Origin: Aphanomyces cochlioides
Taxonomy: Eukaryota; Oomycota; Saprolegniomycetes; Saprolegniales; Verrucalvaceae
Length of the DNA: 64,000 nucleotides
Direction of reading: 5' to 3'
Assembly (NCBI GenBank): GCA_019828595.1
Contig: JAHQRK010000019.1
Location: forward strand, 620,001-684,000
Shown here: in pieces, positions 11,097 to 22,200 of the stretch
Layout: each line of letters starts with the position of its first letter
Position numbering within the stretch: the stretch's first letter is position 1
Made by a program: the position numbers and the translations under genes
Notes under the pieces: model-generated
The model's input: only the letters and a program-made list of their open reading frames with translations
Database searches by the model: none
Told to the model about the DNA's origin: nothing

Positions 11097-11717
11097 CTAT
11101 GCCCAAGTCCATCGACTACTGCACAATGCACACGTCATGTGCGCACAACCAGAGCGACGATCGGTAAAGATGCCACATTGGGGACATGGTTGATATTTCC
11201 ACTTGGTTTTGGCCAAGTAGACAAATTGTTCATCCCCTCTTGATAGTAAAATTGGCCGTCGACAGGCAGAGGAGGAGGTATGATTGGGATCGCCACAAGC
11301 TACGCAAATGACACGACTGCAGCCGTCGCACGCTTGTCCTCTGCCGTCATGATATCGATGAGATTTGAGCGCATTTAAGTGTTGGCAATGCTGGCACTCG
11401 AGCACAAACCCTTGACGCCAACGACCTGCTTGCACCACAAACTTGTAAGCTCCAGGTGAGAGGTCGAGTGCTTTCACGTGCCATTGTTCGATGGTTTCCT
11501 TGCATCCAGACAAAGGACAAGACAGCCGATCAAATCGACGACTACGGGCCAATTCTTCAATCCATTTGCAAATACATTGACGGCAAAAGAGGTGTTGACA
11601 TGGTAACGGAGCCCAAACTTCAGAATCTCGACACCGCTGGCCCAAGACGCGGACAAGAAGCAGCAGCCAAGACTTTGTTTTGATCTCTTCAAGGCAGATG
11701 GAACACGTCGGTGGCAT
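11097..11717 (-). CDS. RBR-type RING/IBR E3 ubiquitin ligase-like protein 2
   Basis: Intronless, 206 aa from the ATG at 11717 (MPPTCSICLEE), chosen because it matches the start of the paralogue; an in-frame ATG at 11753 would add 12 residues. Same order of motifs: CSIC, CQHLFCRQC, CPLSGC, CQHCQHLN, CDGCSRVICVACGDPNH, then CPQCGIFTDRRSGCAHMTC with the putative catalytic SGC, ending RWTWA. Clear tandem duplicate of the neighbour, diverged well beyond recent duplication. Cytosolic ubiquitin ligase by family; the substrate is unknown. Confidence 0.8.
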   Translation of the reverse strand: MPPTCSICLEEIKTKSWLLLLVRVLGQRCRDSEVWAPLPCQHLFCRQCICKWIEELARSRRFDRLSCPLSGCKETIEQWHVKALDLSPGAYKFVVQAGRWRQGFVLECQHCQHLNALKSHRYHDGRGQACDGCSRVICVACGDPNHTSSSACRRPILLSRGDEQFVYLAKTKWKYQPCPQCGIFTDRRSGCAHMTCALCSSRWTWA

Positions 11718-11917
11718 TGCGAATAGACTTAGCGTGATCATCGGCATCGACATGATGGATTGCGACCACTGCGACTGAGTTCATTGCAACTGGAAGGTCC
11801 AGCAGCAATTAACCAATCAGCGTCGTATAGTTTGAAATGGGAAGATTTGATTGGTTCACTTTGTAACGGTCGTATACAATCCAACTGACGATCGACTTGG
11901 GCTCATTTGACAACAAG

Positions 11918-12793
11918 ATGGATGCTTGGCGTATGTCCAAAGCTGTCGGCCTACGAGCGGCCATGACGATCCTCTTTGCACTCAGTTTGTGGCGCTACAT
12001 TACCCACAAGGAAGCCCACGATATATCGGAGTACCAGACGTTTATCAATCCGTCGTCGTCGACTTTTGACATTTGGATTGTCATTTATGCTTGGCTCGGT
12101 GCGTTTCTTATTCGTGCTTGGATGCCCACGACGCATGAAATTCCGCCCTACATGTCGATGCTATACATGCTCTTTACCGTTGCGTTCGCCATTGATATCA
12201 TTTGGATGGAAGTCCGAGCCGGCGGATACACCAAGCAAGCGGCGATTCCACTGGCACTGTTGTGGATCGTTGTCACAGCTGCCTATGTCGTGGTGGAGCA
12301 TCACATGGAGCCTGTTGTTGTGACCTCTCTGTTGGTTACAAGTCGCGAGCATGTGTACACCAATGCATCCGCCGTTGATCTTGCCTGGATTCGTGCCCCT
12401 TTCACTCTATGGTGGGCGTGGGTGAGCGCTGAAGCTGTACTTGCACTTGTCGAATTATTTGAAGATGTGGCGCGCCATGAAGTCGGCTTGTATGTTGCAG
12501 CCCTTGGAGTGTACTCAGTTGTTTCAGCTGCGTTCCTCTTGACCATGGGGGATTTGATTATCGCGGTCGTTGCATTGTGGTTTCTCTGGGGAATCGGTGA
12601 AGCAAATCGCCACCAGCAACAAGATACCGAAACGCGCAATGCTGTGGGTGCAATGGCCAGTCTGGCCATTTTCATGCACGTGGGCTTGCTGGCTTTGCTG
12701 GCGATCCACAAAGGATGGCGCGGACCAAAGACTCAGCACGCGCCTGGCTTGAGATTGAGTGGATCCCAGGCTCCGTACCAACCACTCGAGTAA
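11918..12793 (+). CDS. Multi-pass membrane protein, TspO/tryptophan-rich sensory-like
   Basis: Single exon, 291 aa. ATG at 11918 has a good context (AAGATGG); the frame extends upstream only to a TTG. About eight hydrophobic helices. The segment INPSSSTFDIWIVIYAWLGA resembles the PPxxxFxIWxxIY pattern of TspO-related proteins, and the later RAPFTLWWAWVSAEAV resembles their second conserved helix. The family assignment is by pattern only. The C terminus is short and polar. Gene neighbours give no functional hint. Confidence 0.6.
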   Translation: MDAWRMSKAVGLRAAMTILFALSLWRYITHKEAHDISEYQTFINPSSSTFDIWIVIYAWLGAFLIRAWMPTTHEIPPYMSMLYMLFTVAFAIDIIWMEVRAGGYTKQAAIPLALLWIVVTAAYVVVEHHMEPVVVTSLLVTSREHVYTNASAVDLAWIRAPFTLWWAWVSAEAVLALVELFEDVARHEVGLYVAALGVYSVVSAAFLLTMGDLIIAVVALWFLWGIGEANRHQQQDTETRNAVGAMASLAIFMHVGLLALLAIHKGWRGPKTQHAPGLRLSGSQAPYQPLE

Positions 12794-12947
12794 TGCATTT
12801 GTAGTTTGTGCGTGATCAAAAAAATTTGACTTTGTTTCATAAACATGACTTTACGTTTGGATGTCATGTTGAGACCAGATCGCCGAAACTGTCTTGACGG
12901 TTTCCACAGTGCGCCGCTAAGATCGCTTGCGTTTCAACAGTACCAAG

Positions 12948-13232
12948 ATGGCTGCACGAGTTGACCATGATCGCCAGTCTTCAATTTACGCCATGTCATT
13001 AACACAGTGCGTGCTTGTGTTGCTCCTTGCATCGACTGCCATCGTCGTCCAGAGCGCGTGCACTCCAATTGTTGGCGCCACCGTGACAATCGCGAAGCTT
13101 GGCGACGGATTCTACTTGAAATCCGGCACAGTCGTCTCAATCAACAACGCCCTCAGTGCACCCTACTTGGTCACAGTTTCAGGAGCACTTGGCGGCAAAG
13201 GCTATTACTCGTCAGCTCAACTGAAATGCTAA
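12948..13232 (+). CDS. Small secreted protein
   Basis: 94 aa from the ATG at 12948 (AAGATGGCT context); a second in-frame ATG at 12993 would give a cleaner signal peptide (LTQCVLVLLLASTAIVVQSA). The predicted mature part is about 58 residues, beginning with Cys and ending with Cys as its last residue (ACTPIVG ... SAQLKC), so one disulfide could join the two termini. No family recognised. Size and secretion signal are typical of oomycete apoplastic proteins; any effector role is speculation. Confidence 0.6.
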   Translation: MAARVDHDRQSSIYAMSLTQCVLVLLLASTAIVVQSACTPIVGATVTIAKLGDGFYLKSGTVVSINNALSAPYLVTVSGALGGKGYYSSAQLKC

Positions 13233-13652
13233 TTACACCAGTTTCATTATGCTTGAAAGTCCATCTTCGTTCTACCTTTCAAAATCTCTACGATATCTTG
13301 TTGACCGTCCAGCTAGCATGAAGAGCGGGGGATGCATCAAACTACTGCCATGCATTGTTTCGAGTTGCTCGTTCAGGACTTCAAAGGACAGCAACTTGAT
13401 CTTACAACGGTGAACCATGCGTCGAAACCCTCAGAAAGAACCATCTCCGACAGCATTAGTGAAAACGAGGAGGTCTAGAGGCCTTTTGGTATGAAAGTGG
13501 ACGGCTGATGCAATAGCCACGAGAACACCATCAAAGTCTCGTCAAGTTACGAGAGTTGTCAGTCACCTGCCTTGAGATCTCGCATTAATAGTCGCGTCGG
13601 TTACATGTAACTGCTTTACACAACATTTCGAAACGTGCAAAAGAAAAGGCAC
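13233..13652. other. Intergenic region upstream of the large membrane protein gene
   Basis: About 420 bp without a supported gene; presumably terminator of the small secreted protein gene and promoter of the gene starting at 13653. No distinct motif recognised. Confidence 0.4.
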
Positions 13653-16600
13653 ATGCCCGCCGGTGTTCGAGTGATTCCCGTGGCGACGCGGGAGAAGTAC
13701 CTAGAGGCGAGTGAAGACCGACCCGTCGAGAGACAGAGCCCTCTCCCTCAGTCGCAGTTTGCCACGCTCGCTGGGTTTCTCTACCTGGCGTTCACTGTGA
13801 TCTGCAGCTCGTTCTACTTGGTCATCCTGCAGCCACACTTGAAGAATGACATGTGGATGCCACAGTTCAATTCGACAGGCATGCAGACGTTTGTTGGCGA
13901 TATTTTCCTCGCCCGTGATGTCCTCGGAGGCGCTGGTTCCACTAGTGTGACCTCCACCTCGTCGACGAGGTTCAAAGATTATTCCGGAGCTGAAACGTTG
14001 CTGACAATTCCACCATCCGCGCATCGACGAGCACTCCTGAGCGACATTCCATTCGAAGCAGCGATTGAAAACATGCGAACTGTGAGCCTTGACACGTACT
14101 TGAGCTACAGAAATCCGCTCTGCTGGGTCGACATGGATCGGACTTTTGATCTCGCCCATTCAGCTGCACGGCAAGCACGATGCCAGACCAAGGAGACAAC
14201 AAACGCTGCGTTTTATCTTGAACCACTGCTGCGCAACAAGTTACCAGCTACACTGATCAACTGGCCATACTTTAGTCTGCTGAATGCGACAGTCTTGACG
14301 CCAATGAGCGAGATTAATCCGTCGAAAGGATCCAAATGGATCTCCAACCTCCTCCAGAGAACGTCACTGCTTTCAACTTCCGATGAAGCATCATATTGGA
14401 CGTCCCATGGGCTCCAGCGGTTCACCCTCCAGCTCCAGAACTCCTTCTTGCAGCGCATTGATGGCTCCATCTTCATTGTAGATGCTCTCGGGATGGAGCA
14501 AAAGATTACAATCAACGCGATCTCAACTCTAGCGGACAAAGAAACTGTCGACACAACATTTTGGGCGTCGCTGAGTTTTTCGAGTGATTTCAATGTCGCG
14601 GCTATGATCAACTGCAGTGTCGTGCGCCATGCACCCAACGACGCAGACGCCTTAGGACTCAGCTGGGATACTGATATCCTCTATCCAGGCGTCCAGGGAA
14701 ATCCAGGCACAGATCTCATGCGCAGCCACGTCGGTCCATTCGGCTCGCTTGATATTCGCTCCGTGCAAATTCCGTCCCAGCTCGCGGATTACTTTCTATC
14801 GTTTCGCCAAACTTTATACGACTACATGCAACAGCACCCAACCGACGTTAGCCTCTATGCCAGTCTCCTCGAGCCGCACGTCGATCCAATGCCCCCCACG
14901 TGGACGAATAAGAGTTACTACGGAGGCAACCCCATGTGTCCCATGGGCAGTTCCCAGGATTTCATACAGCCTTCGTTTGCCCTTGATGACAACTGCATGA
15001 ACCAAGAGTCGTACACCATTCAGCTCCTCCGCGACAATATCTTCTTTGCCTTGGTCACCACAGGCTTGACTGTTCCCTCTGATATTTGCAACCTCTGCTC
15101 TTCGTCGTCGGATGCATGCTTTTCAGTCCTGCAGTCGGCGCTACCGCTTGTAACAGCTTGGAATCGGGCGACGACATTTACGCAGCTCCACCCCCCGCCC
15201 CTGGACGTCGTCTCGAAGCTCAATATTTCGTTCATGCAATTTGCAATCGACTTTGACGGAGGTCAAGCGATGCTTCTGGAATCCTTGGTGTCTCCGACAT
15301 TGCCTTCGAGTAGTTTATGGTCGTTCTACGGCTGGGTGGGCATCCACGACTGGCTTGTTGGAACGCGTGAAGTGTACGCCTTTGAAGGAGACATTTCAAC
15401 GCTGACTGTGCTCACTGAAATCCAACCAGAGCTGAATTTGGAAGCCAACGACTTGGAAATCCCTCGCAAGGCGTGCTTCTACATTTGGATCATCGTTGTC
15501 TACATTACGTTTGTCCTCGTTGGCATCGTCAGTTTGATGATTTTGTACGCTTTTGCGATTGGATTTCATGTCGAGTGGTGGAATCTCTTCCAGTGCAATT
15601 GGGTCATTGGGTATGTGTGGATTGGCCGCCCCTTTCTCTTTCTCCGAGGGATGACAGCTATGGTGCTGCTTAGTTCTTCCTCTCTTGTTTTTGAATCTCA
15701 TTACGGATTTGCCCACCTCGTTGCTGCTCCAAAGTCGCTCATCTCGACAATGATTGTAGCAGGCGAGGCGACGTGGCTCTCGGTCGTTTTGCATGACATT
15801 TCGCTCCCATTTATGGACCAAGAGCTCTCCGTCTACGCACCGATTAGTACCGCTGTGATTTGGGCCGTCTTGACCATCATACAGAGCGTGTCGCCGTTCG
15901 AAGCCACCGTTTCATTAAGTCGGACGTGCTCGTATGAGTTCTTGGGGGTTCAGGGGACTTGCAGCAACGGCTCGATTCAATTTGGCAGCATTAAACGTCT
16001 TGGACTTCTCTGCATCACTCACTTTGTTAGCATTGCGGTCGTTTACTGGCTTGTCAAGGCTTTCTACATCATCACGGGGCGACGTCGTAGCCACGGCAAC
16101 ACTGTCGCGCACGTATTAATCCCAGGTGTCGCCCAAGCGTTCTTCGTCCAGTCGGGCAATGGCGAGCTCTACTTGGACCGTGTTGCTTGCATCATGTGCG
16201 GCATGTTTTCGTTCCGAGATACGATCTTCCACGTTCCATCGTGGATTGCCGTCGAGCTGAAAAGCGACGACGGCATCGGGTTTCTCTTTGACGTGGCTCG
16301 TTTTGTGATTAAGCCCGTGCCAGAGCCGACGACGGCAAAAGCCGCCAAATACAAGTATATTCGCATCATGGGCTTTTATGGCTTTGTGCACATGGCGTTG
16401 TCCGTCACTGGGAGCTATGCCTACTTGGGGGAAGTCAAGGAAATCATGGCCAACGACTTCTGGTGGCAAAATTTCAACACCACGGCGCATCAAACGTATT
16501 TGTGCAATTGGTTTAATCGCCAGCTTCTCTTGCAGACAAATGTAGACGCTGACATTCAGCTGGATACACCACAGTACGCTGAAATCGGAACTGGAAACTT

Positions 16601-19133
16601 ATACAACTCGACGACGACTAAAGTGTACACACCGCCGCTCTACGCCTCGGCCATCCAGCTGGAAGCTAATACGCTAACCAACGTCATCACTGGCCTTCGC
16701 CAAATGAGTGGATGCCACGTGCCGTGGATTGCAACAGCCTACTGCTACGCAGATTTCAATCGGTCGTGGGAAATGGCCAACACACTTGCACGACAACAGC
16801 GATGTCTCGCCAAAGAAAAACAAAACGGAGCCGTGTACCTCGAAGCTGTTCTTCGAAATGCAGACTGGCCGTCGCTTCTCTCATGCTGGAATGAGTCGCT
16901 CACCATTGGCGTCTTCTCCTTTATGCAAACAAGTAATTCAGGACAGCAATGGCTCAGTAGCGTTCAAGCGGGCGGAACAAACTCAGTAGGAGATGAAGTC
17001 GCGTTGTGGCAAAGCCATGGTATCACCGAGTATGTGACCCAGTGGCAGAACTACAAAGAGCTGGGTATTTTTGAAACATTCTCGATTGCGAATGCATTTG
17101 GATTCAGTTATCCCATGACGATCAAACGATCTAGAGGGAGTATGCGAACGACTGAAGCCTCGTCTATGAAGATGTACTGGAGCTTTGCCAGCGATTTATG
17201 GGCCGTCTCGACCAACACGACGGCAATTGGTGGCTATCACCTCATTCGACAGAGTCCATCGTTTGCATTTACCAACACAAGTCTCGCGGATGTGATGGGC
17301 CAGAACGGCACGTTGCCATGGCCTCTTGGTCGAGGGTTGTCTTTGGTTGAGGCAGAACTCGGACCGTTCGGAGCCATCGATGTCAAACGCGTTGCATGTC
17401 CATCCGTTCTACGTCAAGTCTATCAGAACCTCACCGAGTCACTGGTCGTGCTCGTGAACGTCGACTCGTCCTCGTCATCCAGCTACAACTGGCTTTTGCA
17501 AAAAAATACCAATCATACTCAAGTCGTCGTCGACTACATGTCGCTCTTGCAGTCCAACAACGCGCCATTTCCACTGCTGGCTCCAGCTTGGGATACCACC
17601 AACGTTGCATTGTGTGGTGGCAAACTCATGTGTGAGCTGGCTTCGTGCGGTGGCCGTCTCGCCCAGGACTACTTTAGCGTCTCCGAGTCATGCGGAGAAC
17701 CATTTGTGCCAGATGCTGAGTCCCCGACGAAAGAAAACGTACTCAAGGCAATGCTGGCAGTGGACTTGCGCGGGATGCAAATTCTCGACACGCTGCAATT
17801 TGCATGTAGCTGTGCTCAGACCAGCGTTGACTCTTGCGCAGGCTGTGTTGAAATGCTTGTCAATAGCACGAACTTCTTGAATCGGTCGTTCACTCCGGCA
17901 GCCATTGCATCGTTTCGAACACTTGCGCAGACTGCGGAAAGTGTTGTCCGAGATGTCTTGGCCATTGAAATGATCCAATTCACGTCAGATGGGCTCGACG
18001 GCACCATTGATGACTCGACGAGCGTGAAATTGTCCCGTGAGAATATGTTTGTCGACCCTCGGATGGCATTTTCGTCGTGGTTGTATTTGTTTGACTGGGT
18101 GGAGGATCGTCGCGAGGTGGTGACATTTATCGGTGACAATGGTAATGTGACGACCATGTCAGACCACTCGGCCGTCATCTTGACGCCAGCAAATCCTCGT
18201 GAACTGCCCCTGAGTTTTTCATACTATACGTATCGATTGAGTCAGTACATCACGGGCGTTCTTTTCGGCGTTGCCATTGTTGTGTGTCTGTACATTATCT
18301 CGAACAAAGGCGATATTGAGCAAGCCAACATGGGTGCGTTCAACATGGTGGCGGGGCTAGTTTGGGTTGGACGTCCGATGATCCTCCTGCGAGCTCTGTC
18401 TGCTATTTGCGTCTTAGCGACGGCCAAGATGGACCTCGTCCAGACACCAGTCACGACCCGCATGTACTCGGACACGTATCCATGGTTCACGACGTTCTTA
18501 TCGACTGGCGAAGTGAGTTGGCTTGTCTTTGTCATCGACGATCTCGTGTCGGTCTTGACCAAAGAGCACTTGGCCGAATGCAAAATCAAAAACAAAGTCT
18601 TCAAGCTTCTGACGACGGCGCTGTTTGCTAACAGTGGTTTACTCTCGTGGATCACGTCTGGGATTTGGAGTGCCGTGTCACCAGTCCATCACATTACTCA
18701 TGTCGGTCGGACATGTACAATCGCCGTCGTTGACATGGACGTGGAATGCACTGGAGGTGTCTTCCAATACGGCCTCGAGTCTCGCTTTGTCGGTCTCGTC
18801 CTGGTCACGTTTGCCTCGTGTACGTTGGCGTATATTTTCAAGCTCATCTTCTTCAACCGGTGCAAAGCACACAAGATTAGCTCCTTCTTCCTCCCCGCCG
18901 TCGCGAAATACAATTTCAATTTTGCCAAGTGGGAAGTCAACAACACGTTCTACTTGGACAAGTCATCCGCTGTCTTGTCGGGGATTCTCATCTTTGAGTT
19001 CCATGATACGCTGTACGTATTCGATGCCAAGATTTGGCGCCGCTATGCGATTGACGTTTCTGCGTCCCGTCAGTCCATGCGAGGCCACGACCACTACCAG
19101 CATGTCTACCATGCTCTGCCACTCGTTGAATAG
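13653..19133 (+). CDS. Very large 12-TM membrane protein with internal duplication, copy A
   Basis: Intronless, 1,826 aa. The open frame begins with GTG at 13635; the first ATG is 13653 (MPAGVRVIPVATREK). Architecture read from sequence: one helix (GFLYLAFTVICSSFYLVIL), about 550 residues of probable extracellular domain with many N-glycosylation sequons and paired Cys, then about five helices (including YIWIIVVYITFVLVGIVSLM and VWIGRPFLFLRGM). The pattern then repeats: helix FVHMALSVTGSYAYL, a second extracellular domain, five more helices. The halves align at matching landmarks (CWVDMDRTFDLAH against CYADFNRSWEMAN; QARC against QQRC; YWTSHGLQRF against LWQSHGITEY). No known family recognised. 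Convergent with its paralogue at 19229-24724 (95-bp gap). Confidence 0.8.
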   Translation: MPAGVRVIPVATREKYLEASEDRPVERQSPLPQSQFATLAGFLYLAFTVICSSFYLVILQPHLKNDMWMPQFNSTGMQTFVGDIFLARDVLGGAGSTSVTSTSSTRFKDYSGAETLLTIPPSAHRRALLSDIPFEAAIENMRTVSLDTYLSYRNPLCWVDMDRTFDLAHSAARQARCQTKETTNAAFYLEPLLRNKLPATLINWPYFSLLNATVLTPMSEINPSKGSKWISNLLQRTSLLSTSDEASYWTSHGLQRFTLQLQNSFLQRIDGSIFIVDALGMEQKITINAISTLADKETVDTTFWASLSFSSDFNVAAMINCSVVRHAPNDADALGLSWDTDILYPGVQGNPGTDLMRSHVGPFGSLDIRSVQIPSQLADYFLSFRQTLYDYMQQHPTDVSLYASLLEPHVDPMPPTWTNKSYYGGNPMCPMGSSQDFIQPSFALDDNCMNQESYTIQLLRDNIFFALVTTGLTVPSDICNLCSSSSDACFSVLQSALPLVTAWNRATTFTQLHPPPLDVVSKLNISFMQFAIDFDGGQAMLLESLVSPTLPSSSLWSFYGWVGIHDWLVGTREVYAFEGDISTLTVLTEIQPELNLEANDLEIPRKACFYIWIIVVYITFVLVGIVSLMILYAFAIGFHVEWWNLFQCNWVIGYVWIGRPFLFLRGMTAMVLLSSSSLVFESHYGFAHLVAAPKSLISTMIVAGEATWLSVVLHDISLPFMDQELSVYAPISTAVIWAVLTIIQSVSPFEATVSLSRTCSYEFLGVQGTCSNGSIQFGSIKRLGLLCITHFVSIAVVYWLVKAFYIITGRRRSHGNTVAHVLIPGVAQAFFVQSGNGELYLDRVACIMCGMFSFRDTIFHVPSWIAVELKSDDGIGFLFDVARFVIKPVPEPTTAKAAKYKYIRIMGFYGFVHMALSVTGSYAYLGEVKEIMANDFWWQNFNTTAHQTYLCNWFNRQLLLQTNVDADIQLDTPQYAEIGTGNLYNSTTTKVYTPPLYASAIQLEANTLTNVITGLRQMSGCHVPWIATAYCYADFNRSWEMANTLARQQRCLAKEKQNGAVYLEAVLRNADWPSLLSCWNESLTIGVFSFMQTSNSGQQWLSSVQAGGTNSVGDEVALWQSHGITEYVTQWQNYKELGIFETFSIANAFGFSYPMTIKRSRGSMRTTEASSMKMYWSFASDLWAVSTNTTAIGGYHLIRQSPSFAFTNTSLADVMGQNGTLPWPLGRGLSLVEAELGPFGAIDVKRVACPSVLRQVYQNLTESLVVLVNVDSSSSSSYNWLLQKNTNHTQVVVDYMSLLQSNNAPFPLLAPAWDTTNVALCGGKLMCELASCGGRLAQDYFSVSESCGEPFVPDAESPTKENVLKAMLAVDLRGMQILDTLQFACSCAQTSVDSCAGCVEMLVNSTNFLNRSFTPAAIASFRTLAQTAESVVRDVLAIEMIQFTSDGLDGTIDDSTSVKLSRENMFVDPRMAFSSWLYLFDWVEDRREVVTFIGDNGNVTTMSDHSAVILTPANPRELPLSFSYYTYRLSQYITGVLFGVAIVVCLYIISNKGDIEQANMGAFNMVAGLVWVGRPMILLRALSAICVLATAKMDLVQTPVTTRMYSDTYPWFTTFLSTGEVSWLVFVIDDLVSVLTKEHLAECKIKNKVFKLLTTALFANSGLLSWITSGIWSAVSPVHHITHVGRTCTIAVVDMDVECTGGVFQYGLESRFVGLVLVTFASCTLAYIFKLIFFNRCKAHKISSFFLPAVAKYNFNFAKWEVNNTFYLDKSSAVLSGILIFEFHDTLYVFDAKIWRRYAIDVSASRQSMRGHDHYQHVYHALPLVE
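16662..17635 (+). repeat. 974-bp tract apparently identical to 20736-21709 (inverted), gene-conversion arm A
   Basis: From GAAGCTAATACG to GTGTGA the sequence matches the reverse complement of 20736-21709 wherever I compared it, and alternate-frame translations are also identical. Immediately outside, the two genes differ (for example CAGCTG against CAACTA at the left edge, GAGCTG against GAATTG at the right). Lies inside the second extracellular domain of copy A. Confidence 0.9.
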
Positions 19134-19228
19134 ACATTTAGTTGTTAAGTTCATAGAGATTGCCGCTGGCTTATCTTGACTACAATTCTAGCCGCTGCAG
19201 CTTCAGTACAAGCTAACAGTGAGGATAT

Positions 19229-22200
19229 CTATTCGACTAAAGGGAGAGCATGGTAGAGATGTTGCATCTGGGCGACGCCTTCCATCATTTTCCGTGGGGC
19301 TTTCGCATCAATGGCAAAGCATCGCCAATTCTTGACGTCAAAGGCGTAGTAAGTATGACCTGACTCAAAGACGAGGATGCCAGCGAGGATGGCGGAAGGT
19401 TTGTCGAGGTAGTACATGTCGTGGACCTCCCACTTGGAGAAGTTGAAACTGTTTTGGGCAACTGCGGGTAAGAAGGCAGAGTAGACCTTGCGTGGCGTCG
19501 CACTTGCCCGTAGAAGAAGCAATTTGAGGCCAAATGCACCCACAGCACAAGCGGCAGCGAGGATCACGAGGCTAACGAAGCGACTGACACTGCCGTAGAT
19601 AAATGTGCCGCTGTTGCACGCAATGTCGAGATCGACATTGGGTAATTCACACGTTCGATGCAACGTAACCGAATGCTGCACCGGATTCACAGCACTCCAT
19701 GTACCTGAAATCGTCCACGACAGAATGGTGCTCTGCGTGAGAAAGGATGTAATAAACGCCGACAGGACTGGATTTTCGATCGTGGACTCAAACGTTCTCC
19801 TCGTTGTCACGACCGAGAGGATGTCTTCCAGGACATATACGAGCCAGTTGAGCTCGGCGGTGGAGAGAAAGGTTGTATACCATGGCGACGGCACCTCCTT
19901 GAGCCTCGCTACGAGGCGAAAAGATGAAGCATCCATGACCAAGTCGGCAGTCGCGAGGCAGCAAATGGCCGTGAGACTTCGAAGGAGGATCAGCGGTCGA
20001 CCGATCCAGACGAGACCTGCCACTTGGTTGAAAGTCATCATGTTCATGCCTTCAATTCGACCCACCGAGTTGATAATGTACAAACACACAAGACAAGCAA
20101 CAGCGAAGAGGACTCCAGTGATATACTGGCTCATTCGATACGAGTAGAAGGAAAAACTGAGAGGCAACTCGCGAGGGTTGGCTGGAGCGAGGACGACGGC
20201 CGAGTGGTCTGACATGGTCGTGACTGCCCCATGGTCGCCGATGAAAGTGACGACCTCTCGACGATTCTCCACCCAGTCAAACAAATACAGCCACGACGAA
20301 AAGCCCATCCGAGGGTCTGCAAACAAATTCGCTCGAGATAAACTCACATTTGTCGAGGGGTCGATCGTGCCGTTGAGCCAGTCGGAGGCGAATTGAATCA
20401 TTTCAATCGCCAAGACATCACGGACAAGAGTTTCGGCAGTCTGCGCTAATGTTCTAAAGGAAGCCACGGCTGATGGAGTGAATGACTGTGACAAGAAATC
20501 CGTGCTGTTGTGAAGCATTTGGACGCAAGCATCACATGAATCAGTCGTTGTCAGCGCACAGCTACATGCAAATTGCAGCGTGTCGAGAGTTTGCATCACG
20601 TGCAAGTCAACGGCTAGCATAGCTTTGTGGACGTTCTCTTTAGTGGGCGACTCGGCGTCTGGAATGAAGGGCTCGGTGCACGACTCGGACGTACTGAAGA
20701 AGTCCTGTGCGAGGCGACCCCCACAGGAAGACAATTCACACATGAGTTTGCCACCACACAATGCAACGTTGGTGGTATCCCAAGCTGGAGCCAGCAGTGG
20801 AAATGGCGCGTTGTTGGACTGCAAGAGCGACATGTAGTCGACGACGACTTGAGTATGATTGGTATTTTTTTGCAAAAGCCAGTTGTAGCTGGATGACGAG
20901 GACGAGTCGACGTTCACGAGCACGACCAGTGACTCGGTGAGGTTCTGATAGACTTGACGTAGAACGGATGGACATGCAACGCGTTTGACATCGATGGCTC
21001 CGAACGGTCCGAGTTCTGCCTCAACCAAAGACAACCCTCGACCAAGAGGCCATGGCAACGTGCCGTTCTGGCCCATCACATCCGCGAGACTTGTGTTGGT
21101 AAATGCAAACGATGGACTCTGTCGAATGAGGTGATAGCCACCAATTGCCGTCGTGTTGGTCGAGACGGCCCATAAATCGCTGGCAAAGCTCCAGTACATC
21201 TTCATAGACGAGGCTTCAGTCGTTCGCATACTCCCTCTAGATCGTTTGATCGTCATGGGATAACTGAATCCAAATGCATTCGCAATCGAGAATGTTTCAA
21301 AAATACCCAGCTCTTTGTAGTTCTGCCACTGGGTCACATACTCGGTGATACCATGGCTTTGCCACAACGCGACTTCATCTCCTACTGAGTTTGTTCCGCC
21401 CGCTTGAACGCTACTGAGCCATTGCTGTCCTGAATTACTTGTTTGCATAAAGGAGAAGACGCCAATGGTGAGCGACTCATTCCAGCATGAGAGAAGCGAC
21501 GGCCAGTCTGCATTTCGAAGAACAGCTTCGAGGTACACGGCTCCGTTTTGTTTTTCTTTGGCGAGACATCGCTGTTGTCGTGCAAGTGTGTTGGCCATTT
21601 CCCACGACCGATTGAAATCTGCGTAGCAGTAGGCTGTTGCAATCCACGGCACGTGGCATCCACTCATTTGGCGAAGGCCAGTGATGACGTTGGTTAGCGT
21701 ATTAGCTTCTAGTTGAACTGCTGATGTGTAGAGCGGTGGTGTCAAGACGGATGTCGCCTCGCTGCTGTAGTCGTTGATAGATCCGAGTTCACCGTACTGT
21801 GGATTCGTTGCAAGCGTCGCTGGGAGTTGTGGTGTGACTTGTAGTTGTCGATTAAACCAATTCGAGAGATATGTCTGGTGCGCCGTCGAATTGAAGTGCT
21901 CCCACCATAAGTCGTTGGCCATCACAGTCTGCACAGACAAAAGATAGCCATAACTTCCAGCAACAGATCCAATCATGTATCCTAGCCCGATTAATCCCAT
22001 CCATCGAATGTATTTGTGCTCCCGCGATGGAGTGGCAGCGTCGTCACCTTTGTCATTTTGAGGATTTGACGGCGGTGGCACAGATAACTTGGCCACTTGA
22101 AACATATACCCAACGCCATGGAGGGATTCTTTGGTCGTCATGGTCCACGATGGAATATGAAAGAGTCGATTGCCGTATGTGATCATGCCACACATGGCGC

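Noticed and set aside
16708..16989. Identical alternate-frame ORFs inside the two giant genes (also 21382-21663)
   Set aside because: They are identical only because the underlying DNA tract is identical; both lie inside well-supported coding frames.
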